A stretch of 43,895 bases of DNA, taken from contig JBOHUC010000122.1 of NCBI GenBank assembly GCA_050733935.1, forward strand, positions 1-43,895, given 5' to 3'. The translations under genes and the position numbers were made by a program. Origin of the DNA: JBOHUC01 sp050733935 (GTDB lineage: Bacteria > Eisenbacteria > RBG-16-71-46 > DASYSL01). Shown here in pieces: positions 1 through 8,200 of the stretch (within the stretch, counting starts at the first letter, position 1; every line of letters begins with the position of its first letter). Below the pieces are notes generated by a model. The model saw only the letters and a program-made list of their open reading frames with translations. It made no database searches and was not told the DNA's origin.

Positions 1-766
1 CGTCGAACGCGATGCGCCACGGGTTGCGAAGACCCGAGGCCCAGATCTCCGGGCGCACGCCGGTGCGGCCGATGTACGGATTGCCGGGCGGAATCGCGTA
101 CGGGTCTCCGTGGTCCACGTCGATGCGCAGGAGGTCGCCGAGCAGCGTCCCCAGATCCTGGCCGTGATCGTGCGGGTCATTCGCGGCGCCACCGTCGCCC
201 ATCCCGATGTAGAACATCCCATCCGGACCGAAGAGGACGTGGCCTCCGTTGTGATTCGAGTACGGCTGCTCGACACCGAGGATGAGCTTGGCACTCGCGG
301 GGTCGGCAACGTTCGAGTCCGCCGTCACGCTGTAGCGCTCGACCCGGGTGTCTCCTCCCTTGTCCGTGTAGTTGACGAAGAAGTATCCGTTCTCCCCGTA
401 ACGCGGGTGGAACGCGAGCGAGAGGAGCCCACGCTCGGTGCCGGTGCGCACGCGATCACGCAAATCCAGAAACGGCGTGGGGAGGAGCTTCCCGTCCACG
501 GCGATACGCACGGTGCCCACCTGCTCGACGATGAAAAGCCGCGGATCGCCGGCGGGAGCGGTGAGGTAGACCGGATCATGGAGTCCCGTGAGCACGCGCT
601 CGAGACTGAGCCCGTTCGCCGGAACGAAGACGTCGCGGGTCCCCGAGTCTTCGGGGGACGTCGAGCAGCCCGTGATCGAGAGGGGCGCCAGCACGAGTGC
701 GAGTGTGAGTGCGAGTGCGTCGGCACGATGTCCGGGCACGCTCGCGTCGCGGAGGGAATTCGCCAT
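1..766 (-). CDS. PQQ-dependent sugar dehydrogenase family lipoprotein (3' part outside window)
   Basis: Runs off the left edge, so only about 255 N-terminal residues are visible. The reading starts MANSLRDAS, followed by a hydrophobic segment ending in the lipobox ITGC, which predicts export and lipid anchoring. Typical glucose/sorbosone dehydrogenase (GSDH) beta-propeller motifs follow: GLLSLAFHP, NHNGGHVLFGPDG, GMGDGGAANDPHDHGQDLGT, LLRIDVD and EIWASGLRNPWRIAFD. The family oxidises aldoses at the periplasmic face with PQQ and passes electrons to the respiratory chain. It is transcribed divergently from the membrane protein at 805, with only 38 bp between the starts. The family call is firm; the sugar cannot be read from the sequence. 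Confidence 0.88.
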   Translation of the reverse strand, partial: MANSLRDASVPGHRADALALTLALVLAPLSITGCSTSPEDSGTRDVFVPANGLSLERVLTGLHDPVYLTAPAGDPRLFIVEQVGTVRIAVDGKLLPTPFLDLRDRVRTGTERGLLSLAFHPRYGENGYFFVNYTDKGGDTRVERYSVTADSNVADPASAKLILGVEQPYSNHNGGHVLFGPDGMFYIGMGDGGAANDPHDHGQDLGTLLGDLLRIDVDHGDPYAIPPGNPYIGRTGVRPEIWASGLRNPWRIAFD

Positions 767-804
767 GGCGCGACCCTACACCACGCACGAACGGGCGTGC
801 TAGC

Positions 805-2319
805 ATGCCGCGCATGACGCGCGCGAACGGCTCCCGGTCCGTGCCCTCGGATCGTGCACTGTTCGCGCTTTCGAGCGTGTACGCGCTCCTCGTCCGCCTT
901 CCCTGGCTCGGCGCGGGATACGGATGGGACTCCGATGCATGGCGCGAGGCCTCGGTCGCGGCCGCGATGTCGGAGACCGGGCGGATCCTCGCTTCGCGCT
1001 TCCCGGGAAATCCCGCGTTCGAGCTTGCGATCGCGCTCGTCTGGGGCCGCAGCCCGTGGGCGCAGAATCCCTGGGTATTGAACGGGCTCACGGCGCTTGT
1101 CGCAGCGCTGGGAACGGGTGCATTCGCACTGCTCGCCCGCCGTGTGGGCGTCGCGCAACCGCTGCTCGCGGCGCTGGCCTTTACGAGTGTGCCCGCCTTT
1201 CTCATCGTGAGCACGAGCACGCTCGATTACGCGTGGGGTCTGTGCTTCGGCGTGCTCGGCCTTCTCTTTGCGGCACGCGGTCTCGGATGGGCGGCCGGCG
1301 TGGCGCTCGGGATTGCGATCGGCGCCCGCCTCACCTCGACCCTCTTCCTGGGGCCCGCGCTCGTCCTTCTCGCCATGGGGCGCCCGGACACCGCGGTGGG
1401 CGGCGCGCCAGCCGTGAGCGGCCCGCGGGCGCGATCCCTTCTCGCGTGCGCGATCGCCGCGATCGCGCTGGGAGGCGCGTTCTATCTTCCGTTGTGGCTG
1501 GAATACGGCCCCGCGTTCCTTCGCTTCTACGACCTCGGATACCCTTCGCCCGCGCTCCTTCTCAAGAAGGCGACGGTGGACCTCTGGGGCTGGATCGGGA
1601 CGGCGGGAATCGGCGTGGCGCTCGTGCTGGCCCTTCTCGCGCGCAGACCGGGCGGAGCGCAAGTTACCGACATCGCGCGCCCGGCGCGCGGAGTCATGGC
1701 CGCATGCGGGCTCGGGCTCGTGCTCTTCGTTGTCGCGTACCTTCGGCTCCCGTACAAGCCCGCCTATCTTCTTCCCGCGGTTCCGTTCGCGCTTCTCCTC
1801 CTCGGGCTCGTCCCTCCATCGACCCGACGTGGCCTTCAAGTTGCGGCGTTCGCGCTCGTCCTCTCCCCCTGGGTGCTCACGGCGTACGCGCCGGGGAAAA
1901 CCGATGATCCGCTCCCCGAAACCGAATTCGCGAGCAGGTGGACGCGCGCGATCCGGGCGGGCGGCCGCAGCGTGGTCGTCGATCTTCGTGGCCCGGTGCC
2001 CGTGGACCGGGCGCGACGGCTCGCCGGAATGGACTACGGAGCGCGCATTCTCGAAGCGTCGCGCACTCTCCCGACGCCCGCGATCGTCGTGGCACAGGAC
2101 TGGCTCCCACAGCTTCGCATGCGTCTCGGCGATCACGCGGGCGCCGTGGAGGAGCGCGGCGTGCGCTTCGTCCATCAACTCAGCGAAGCGGATCTCGATT
2201 CGGTCCGTCTTCGCGGAGCCACGATCTACTTCCTTCCGGGATCCGAGTCGACGCATCCGGTCCGCCTGGGCCTCGATCCCCGGACCGAAGGAGCACGTCC
2301 GCTTCCTCTCTCGCCGTGA
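805..2319 (+). CDS. Polytopic membrane protein, GT-C/GT39-like glycosyltransferase candidate
   Basis: 504 aa from ATG 805 (ATG 814 is an equally possible start; neither has a clear Shine-Dalgarno). The first two-thirds hold about ten hydrophobic segments. An acidic motif, GYGWDSDAWREA, follows the first membrane segment, where GT39/ArnT-type enzymes carry their catalytic Asp in the first periplasmic loop. Further stretches such as ALLARRVGVAQPLLAALAF and FYLPLWLEYGPAFLRFY fit that fold. The last 130 residues are soluble and alpha/beta-like. If it is GT-C, it would transfer a sugar from a polyprenyl-phosphate donor outside the inner membrane. A plain hypothetical membrane protein is the alternative. 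It is a single gene, followed by hairpins at 2325 and 2357. Confidence 0.6.
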   Translation: MPRMTRANGSRSVPSDRALFALSSVYALLVRLPWLGAGYGWDSDAWREASVAAAMSETGRILASRFPGNPAFELAIALVWGRSPWAQNPWVLNGLTALVAALGTGAFALLARRVGVAQPLLAALAFTSVPAFLIVSTSTLDYAWGLCFGVLGLLFAARGLGWAAGVALGIAIGARLTSTLFLGPALVLLAMGRPDTAVGGAPAVSGPRARSLLACAIAAIALGGAFYLPLWLEYGPAFLRFYDLGYPSPALLLKKATVDLWGWIGTAGIGVALVLALLARRPGGAQVTDIARPARGVMAACGLGLVLFVVAYLRLPYKPAYLLPAVPFALLLLGLVPPSTRRGLQVAAFALVLSPWVLTAYAPGKTDDPLPETEFASRWTRAIRAGGRSVVVDLRGPVPVDRARRLAGMDYGARILEASRTLPTPAIVVAQDWLPQLRMRLGDHAGAVEERGVRFVHQLSEADLDSVRLRGATIYFLPGSESTHPVRLGLDPRTEGARPLPLSP

Positions 2320-2324
2320 GGGAC

Positions 2325-2381
2325 CCCCGAGGCTCCTCGGGGCTTGACGGCCAAACGCCCGAAAGCGTAAGCTTTTCGGGC
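2325..2381 (+). terminator. Two consecutive hairpins after the membrane-protein gene
   Basis: CCCCGAGG-CT-CCTCGGGG lies at 2325-2342, directly after the stop codon. A second stem, GCCCGAAA with TTTCGGGC, spans 2357-2381. Neither has a clean T-run, so termination is inferred from position and stem strength. The rest of the 183-bp gap shows nothing I can name. Confidence 0.4.
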
Positions 2382-2502
2382 TCGAATTGATCGGTAATCG
2401 CATCGTTCACGGACGTCCGAGCGTCCCCTACCCGCCCTCATTCGAAGCCATTCAGTCGGATTGGAAACTCGCCTGCTCGTATCGGGGAGGTACGTCATCG
2501 TC

Positions 2503-3255
2503 ATGTCCAACCATCGTTTCGCTCTTGGCATCGGCATCATCGCCCTGCTCGCGTCAAGCCCCGTCGCCGCCCAGGTCAACGTGGTGTTCGGCACCTCCTG
2601 GGACCCGCCCGCGAACAGCCTGCAAAACATCCTAGACGCGCGCTATGGCGCGGGAAACGTCAACGTCCTGACCGACTACATCGGCCACGACCCGGGCGAT
2701 CCCGATCCGTTCGGCTGGGAGGACCTGCAGTTCGACGCGCTCCTCATCCGCGAAGTTGCCGGCAACGCGAACAACAACCTGGTGGGCTGGTACAAGGAGA
2801 CGGGGTCGGCGCCCACGATCGACGGGACCGACGACGGCGTCGTGTTCAGCGGCCCGTCGGGCTCGGGCGCGGCCGTGCTGCTCACGTTCGTCGTGCCCAC
2901 CCGGTTCGGCTTCTACATGAACCCGAACGGTCCGAACGGCGCGATCAACGCTCCGGAACCCGAGCTCTTCTTCACGAACCGTCTGTACAACGACGCGGGA
3001 CCATCCGGCGCCGGCGCCCTCCACGATCCGGTCGGTGGCGACGTGCAGGCGCTCGTGTTCGACGTGTCGGCCTTCACGGGGCATCCGAACACGTGGGTCG
3101 TGTGCTTCGAGGATCTCGACAGCGGAGCGAATCCCGCGGCGTGCTGCTCGCCGACCGACAACGACTTCAACGATTTCGTGTTCGAAGTCGTGGCGCTCGG
3201 CGTGACACCGGCCACGGCCTCGACCATCGGCCGGATCAAGTCGCTGTATCGCTGA
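2503..3255 (+). CDS. Secreted DUF4114-like domain protein
   Basis: 250 aa. ATG 2503 is chosen over an in-frame TTG at 2461 because the protein then begins with a canonical signal peptide (MSNHRFALGIGIIALLASS, cleavage after VAA) and GGGGAGG lies 12 nt upstream. The mature part carries the DUF4114 signature: an aromatic strand (RFGFYMNPNG), then WVVCFEDLD and DNDFNDFVFEV. DUF4114 is common in extracellular and PEP-CTERM-type proteins; the DNDxND segment may bind Ca2+. No PEP-CTERM or LPXTG tail is present; the chain ends abruptly in ASTIGRIKSLYR. Single-gene unit. The function beyond secretion is unknown. Confidence 0.7.
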   Translation: MSNHRFALGIGIIALLASSPVAAQVNVVFGTSWDPPANSLQNILDARYGAGNVNVLTDYIGHDPGDPDPFGWEDLQFDALLIREVAGNANNNLVGWYKETGSAPTIDGTDDGVVFSGPSGSGAAVLLTFVVPTRFGFYMNPNGPNGAINAPEPELFFTNRLYNDAGPSGAGALHDPVGGDVQALVFDVSAFTGHPNTWVVCFEDLDSGANPAACCSPTDNDFNDFVFEVVALGVTPATASTIGRIKSLYR

Positions 3256-3320
3256 TCCCGTCACGGGATCGCGGAGGGGCGAACGCGGTGAGGAGGCGGC
3301 CGCCCCCGCCTCGAACGAAC

Positions 3321-3346
3321 GGCCGGAGGAGAACGCTCCTCCGGCC
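3321..3346. terminator. Strong bidirectional terminator hairpin
   Basis: GGCCGGAGGAG-AACG-CTCCTCCGGCC is a perfect 11-bp stem with a tetraloop. On the plus strand it is followed by GTCTTCATTT, ending the 2503 gene. On the minus strand it lies 10 nt past the tRNA-Gln 3' end and can end that transcript. Confidence 0.75.
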
Positions 3347-3355
3347 GTCTTCATT

Positions 3356-3429
3356 TGGCTGCCCGGCAAGGATTCGAACCTCGACTAACTGGTCCAGAGC
3401 CAGTCGTGCTACCGTTACACCACCGGGCA
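3356..3429 (-). tRNA. tRNA-Gln (anticodon CUG)
   Basis: A 74-nt cloverleaf with encoded CCA. The acceptor stem TGCCCGG pairs with CCGGGCA, the D arm is GTG/CAC, the anticodon stem ACTGG/CCAGT encloses loop CTCTGGA (anticodon CTG, reading CAG), and the T arm CGAGG-TTCGAAT-CCTTG contains the standard TTC. The first pair is U1-A72, a known identity element of bacterial tRNA-Gln, including for GatCAB amidotransferase. It lies about 150 bp downstream of gltX on the same strand but has its own promoter at 3494-3522. Confidence 0.97.
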
Positions 3430-3493
3430 GAAAAGCAGAAACAGAAGCGGCGCAATGACATGCGCAGTCGCAGTCGAAGCGCCGGATGGACGG

Positions 3494-3522
3494 AGTCTAG
3501 GCGGGCCGGCCGCGGGTGTCAA
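3494..3522 (-). promoter_or_regulatory. Sigma70 promoter of tRNA-Gln
   Basis: On the minus strand, TTGACA (3522-3517), a 17-bp spacer, then TAGACT (3499-3494). The start would be near 3487, about 58 nt before the mature tRNA 5' end. A perfect -35 and 4 of 6 bases at -10. Confidence 0.75.
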
Positions 3523-3580
3523 CCGGCGCGCGCCCCGTTTGCCGGTCCCTTCCGAGCACCGATTCGACTCCGACGACCGA

Positions 3581-5116
3581 CTACGAGGACTGCCGAATCG
3601 CGGCCTGCTCCTGGCGCCACAGGAGCGCGCCCGCGCGCAGGCGCGCGACCGTGCGCTCCCGGCCGAGAAGCAGCATCACCTCGAAGATCCCGGGAGCCAC
3701 GCGCCGTCCGGTGAGGACGACCCGGGCCGGAAAGAACAAGTCGCCAGGCTTGACCGAGAGCCGCTCGGCGAGCGCCCGTACGGCGGCCTCGAGTGCCTCC
3801 GCGTCGAACGGCTCCACCTTCTCGACCGTATCGGCAAGCTCGGTCAGACGGTAGTCGCTGTCCGGCCGGCGGACGAGCTCGGCCTTCGCGTCCTCGGCGA
3901 TCTCGACCGGGTCCCTGAACGCGAACCCGGCGTACCCCTCGACGTCGGCGAGCGTTTTCATCCGGTCCCCTACCGCGTGAACGGCCTTTGTGAGGAAGCG
4001 ATCCACGTCGCCCACGACCGTCGGGTCCGGCTCGCGCCCGGTCTCCTTCAGGTACGCGCGCACGCGCGCCACGCGATGGGCCAGCGGCATCGCCTTCAGG
4101 TACTGGCCGTTCATCCACTCGAGCTTTTCCGTGTTGAACACGGCACCGGTCGTCCCGACCCGCTCGAGCGAGAACTTCTCGATCAACTCGGGCAGCGTGA
4201 AGATCTCCTGCTCCCCGTCCCACGACCAACCGAGGAGCACGACGAAGTTGAGCAACGCCTCGGGCAGATAGCCACGCGCGCGGAACTCGGAGACGAACGT
4301 CGCCTCCTCGCCGCTCCGTTTGCTCATCTTGGTCCGGTCCGAGTTCAGGATGAGCGGCACGTGCGCGAACTCGGGCACGGAGAGGCCGAGCGCCTCGTAG
4401 AGCATGATCTGCCGCGGCGTGTTCGACAGGTGCTCCTCCGCGCGGATCACGTGCGAGATCGCCATGTCCGCATCGTCCACCACGCACGCGAAGTTGTACG
4501 TGGGAAGGCCGTTCGCGCGCAGGATCACGAAATCGCCAACCACGTCCCCGCCGAACTCCATGTCCTTTCGGACGTGGTCGTGGAAGCGCACGATCGTCCC
4601 GGGGACGCGGAAGCGGATGGCCTCGGCCTTCCCCGCCGCCCGGCGTTCGTTCCGCTCGGCTTCGGTCAGGTTCCTGCACGTGCCCGCGTAGTGCGGCGGC
4701 TTGCCCGCCTGCTGCATGGCCTTCCGGTGCGCTTCGAGCTCCTCGTCCGTGCAGTAGCAGTAGAACGCCTTCCCGGCCGCGAGGAGCTCCTCGGCGCGCT
4801 TCCGGTAGAGCGCGGTGCGCTCGCTCTGCCGGTACGGGCCAGCCGGTCCGCCGCGGTCCGGGCCCTCCTCCCAGGAGAGCCCGAGCCACTCGAGATCGCC
4901 CAGGACGAGCTTCTCCGCCTCCCGCGTCGAGCGCGCCAGATCCGTGTCCTCGCTTCGCAAAAGGAACACGCCGCCGTGCCGACGGGCGAACAGCCAGTTG
5001 AAGAGTGCGGTCCGCGCGCCGCCAATGTGAAGGGATCCGGTCGGACTCGGCGCGAAGCGCACGCGCACCGGACGCGCGGAGGCGTGGGGGGAAGACGGGG
5101 TGGACGGACTGGACAC
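3581..5116 (-). CDS. gltX: Glutamyl-tRNA synthetase
   Basis: 511 aa class I aminoacyl-tRNA synthetase. The nucleotide-binding HIGH signature is SPTGSLHIGGAR near residue 27, and the second signature is the KMSKR form (SDRTKMSKRSGEEA). The family marker LRSEDTDLARS and a C-terminal anticodon-binding domain are present; the length is normal for bacterial GluRS. The start is GTG at 5116, supported by GGAGG at 5127-5123 with a 6-nt spacer. It charges tRNA-Glu. In bacteria without GlnRS the same enzyme also misacylates tRNA-Gln for GatCAB repair, which is of interest because a tRNA-Gln gene lies next door. I cannot tell from sequence alone whether this copy is discriminating. Confidence 0.96.
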   Translation of the reverse strand: MSSPSTPSSPHASARPVRVRFAPSPTGSLHIGGARTALFNWLFARRHGGVFLLRSEDTDLARSTREAEKLVLGDLEWLGLSWEEGPDRGGPAGPYRQSERTALYRKRAEELLAAGKAFYCYCTDEELEAHRKAMQQAGKPPHYAGTCRNLTEAERNERRAAGKAEAIRFRVPGTIVRFHDHVRKDMEFGGDVVGDFVILRANGLPTYNFACVVDDADMAISHVIRAEEHLSNTPRQIMLYEALGLSVPEFAHVPLILNSDRTKMSKRSGEEATFVSEFRARGYLPEALLNFVVLLGWSWDGEQEIFTLPELIEKFSLERVGTTGAVFNTEKLEWMNGQYLKAMPLAHRVARVRAYLKETGREPDPTVVGDVDRFLTKAVHAVGDRMKTLADVEGYAGFAFRDPVEIAEDAKAELVRRPDSDYRLTELADTVEKVEPFDAEALEAAVRALAERLSVKPGDLFFPARVVLTGRRVAPGIFEVMLLLGRERTVARLRAGALLWRQEQAAIRQSS

Positions 5117-5160
5117 GGGTTTCCTCCGAGCGTGGGGTCGCGCGGCATCATAACGCGGAA

Positions 5161-5196
5161 CGGCCCGGACAGGGAGCCCTCTCCCCGCCCGGGCCG
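5161..5196 (-). terminator. Candidate terminator after the C25 peptidase gene
   Basis: CGGCCCG (5161-5167) pairs with CGGGCCG (5190-5196), with a nested AGGG/CCCT stem between. It lies 23 nt beyond the stop of the minus-strand peptidase gene and ahead of gltX. It is followed by TTCCGCGTT rather than a true T-run. Confidence 0.45.
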
Positions 5197-5218
5197 AACG
5201 TGGCCGCTCGCCGGTCGA

Positions 5219-8200
5219 TTAGTCGCCGATCAGGAGCGCTTTCTTCATGATGCGGTGCGGTCCGGCGACGAACTCGTAGAAGTACACGCCGGGAGCAACA
5301 CGGGCGCCGCCGGCATCCGTCCCGTCCCACGTCGCCTGGTAGCGACCGGGCGGCACGATTCCGTCGACGATCGTGCGCACCGCGCGTCCGCGCACGTCGT
5401 AGAGCCTGAGCGTCGTGTGAATCGTTTCACCCGCTCCGGCGGGCACCCCGTAGGCGAACGTCGTGAGCCGCCCGGCGCGTACCGGGTTCGGATAGTTCTG
5501 AGCCAGGAACGCAAGCGCGGGAGCCTCGTTCGTCGCCATCGCGGCGAACGGCCCGAACGCGAGGAACGCGTCGCCCGGCCGCTCCTGGCGCCGAACGAGC
5601 AGGTAGCGATAGGTCGTGCCCGGCAGAGCCGACGCGTCGGTCCAGGTGATGAAATCACCCGACGCGCCGTCGAGGGGCTCGGCATTCACGCGCGCGAAAT
5701 CGGGCGGGAGGACGGACACCGTCGTTCCCGTCTCGCCCGGGCCGGTCGCGCGATAGATGTCGTAGCGTCCGGCAACCTCGGGCTGCCCCGGAAGCGTGAA
5801 CGTGAGCGCGAGGCCCGACGGGGCCCCGTTCTCGGCGCCGAACGCGACCGAACCCACCGCGACCACGATCGGGGCCGCGAGGCGGCCCTGACGGAACTGG
5901 TCGTGCCGCCACATCGCCCACGCCGGCGCTGCGAACGGACTGAACTCGCCCGGGTAATCCCAGACGTAGAGGTTCTTGTCCCAGCACGAGAGAACGATCT
6001 CGGTCAGCCCGTCGTGATCGATGTCCCAGACGAGCGGCGTGCCGCGGATCTCGCCGTTCAGGTGGATCGGGAAGCCGGCCATGAGCGTCCCGTCGTTGTC
6101 GAACGCGTACAGGTTCGCGTCCTCGCCGCCACACACGACCTCGTTCTGACCGTCGCCGTCGATGTCCGCGACGATGCTCGACGACTCCGACGCCTTGGTG
6201 GTGTACGAGTAGCGCACGTTCGTCCACTGCGCGAGCTGTGTGCCGTTCGGGCGGAACACCTTGACGAACCCGTTCTCGGTGTTGAGCACGATGTCCTTTT
6301 CGCCCAGTCCCTCCATGTCCGCGAGCGCGGGCGACGGCATCCGCGAGGTCGCCGTGTACGGCGCCGCGCCGGTCACCGGGAAGCCGGGCTGGTTCGTGCC
6401 GTTCTGCTGGACGACGAACAGCCTTCCGTTGTTCGCGGTCACAGCGATCTCGAGCAGGCCGTCGTTGTCGATGTCCCCGACCGCCGGCGAACACGTCGAC
6501 CCCGCGAACATGTTGTACGGGAAGCCGGGAAGGTTCGTGCCGTTTCCGCGCCAGGCGTGGATGAAGTTGTCGGTTCCCGCATAAATGATGTCGAGCTGGC
6601 CGTCACCGTCCAGATCCGCGAGCGCCGGGCTTCCGTAGTTGAACGAGCCGCCGAGCAGCTTGAACACACCGATTGTCGAACCGTTCGCGTCGCCGTCCAA
6701 CACTTCCGTTCCGTCGTAGTTGAACGCATAGAAGCGGTTGTCGTTCGACGCGAACACGATCTCGAGCTGGGGATCGGCGTCGATGTTCCCCACGGCCGCC
6801 GAGGACCACATGTTCGAGAGCACCGTCTTCGGGAAGCCCGGGAAGTTCGAGCCGTCGGCGCGGAAGACATGGAGCGTCTTCGACTCCCACGCCGGCGCGA
6901 TGATCTCCCAGGTTCCATTCCCGTCCAGGTCCGCGATCGTCGCGCCCGCCGCGTAGTACGAGCCGGCAGTCGTGAAGTCGCCCGAAGTCCGCTCGGTTCC
7001 GTCCGCATCGAGCACCGGAGTGCCATCCGCGTGCCACGCGTACAAAACGTTCGAGCCGACCACGATCTCGTACGACGAGTCGGGCGAGCGGTCGATGTTC
7101 TGGATCGCGGGCGAAGACGGCATGCTGCGCTCGGTCGGAATCGGGAATCCGGCGGCAAGCGGCGGGTTCGTCGAGGCCGAGGCGACGGCCGACGGCAGCG
7201 ACTCGTTGCCCGACGAGTCCACGGCGGTGATCTGGTAGTAAAAACGGGTCAAGGGCGGCAGGCTCTCGTCCACGTAGAGGGCGGTGCGGTCGGTCGGGAC
7301 GACGTTCACCTTCGCAAACGGTCCGCCGAGATTGATCGAACGCAGGATGTTGTAGCCCAGGAGATCGTCGCTCGAGGTCTTCTTCCACACGAGGGTGATC
7401 GAGGTCGCCGCCCCGGTGCCCACGAGTCCGATGACGCCGTTCGGGATGATCATGTCCATCTGCTGGACGTAGCGCACGCCGTACGCGTCCGAAACCGTGA
7501 GCGTGAAGATCGGGTTCGGGGCCGAAGCGTTCGAGATACGGAACGCCGTCGAGGTCGCGCTCGTGTTCGGGTTGACGTCGCTGAAGCTCGCATTCCCGTT
7601 CGTGATCGAGATGCCCGGGGTCGAGCTCGACAGCGTGGCGGTCACGGCGCGGGCAACTCCCGTCGTGACGTTTCGGAGCGTGATCCGGAGGTCGACGGTC
7701 TCTCCGATGTCGAGCCGGCCGTTGCCGTTCCCCACCGTGCCGCCGGTGCCGTTGTCCGTGATCGCGTTCCCGACGTGAACCAGATCGGGAGCGCGGACGG
7801 GAACGCGGAAGTCCTCCGTCCAGTGGTTCGAGCCCGAGACCAGATCGAGATGGAACAGGATCTCGGTGCCGTCCGGCGTGTTCTCGGCGAGCTGAATGCG
7901 ATACGGCGTGCCGTTCGACGTCGCTGCCGCCGGGATCGATCCGTAGGAGGCGGCCGGCGTGAGAATCGTCGCCCGCGGATCGGTCGTCGAGAGCGTTCCG
8001 TCCACGCCCACGACGGTCGAGAAACCGCCGATGTTCGAGACCGGAAGCAGGAGATCGATCCGCTCGCCGGCGTCGGCATCGCCGTCCCCGGCGCCCTGCG
8101 TGCCGCCGAAGTTGTCGTCGTCGATCGTCAAGTTCACGGCCTTCGACACGAGAACCGGTCCGATCCCGGCCGTGAACGTCACAGTCCCCTCGAACGGCCT

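Noticed and set aside
325..2403. A 692-codon minus-strand frame over the membrane-protein gene
   Set aside because: It overlaps the plus-strand polytopic protein and the N-terminus of the sugar dehydrogenase in another frame, and its composition is that of an antisense shadow.
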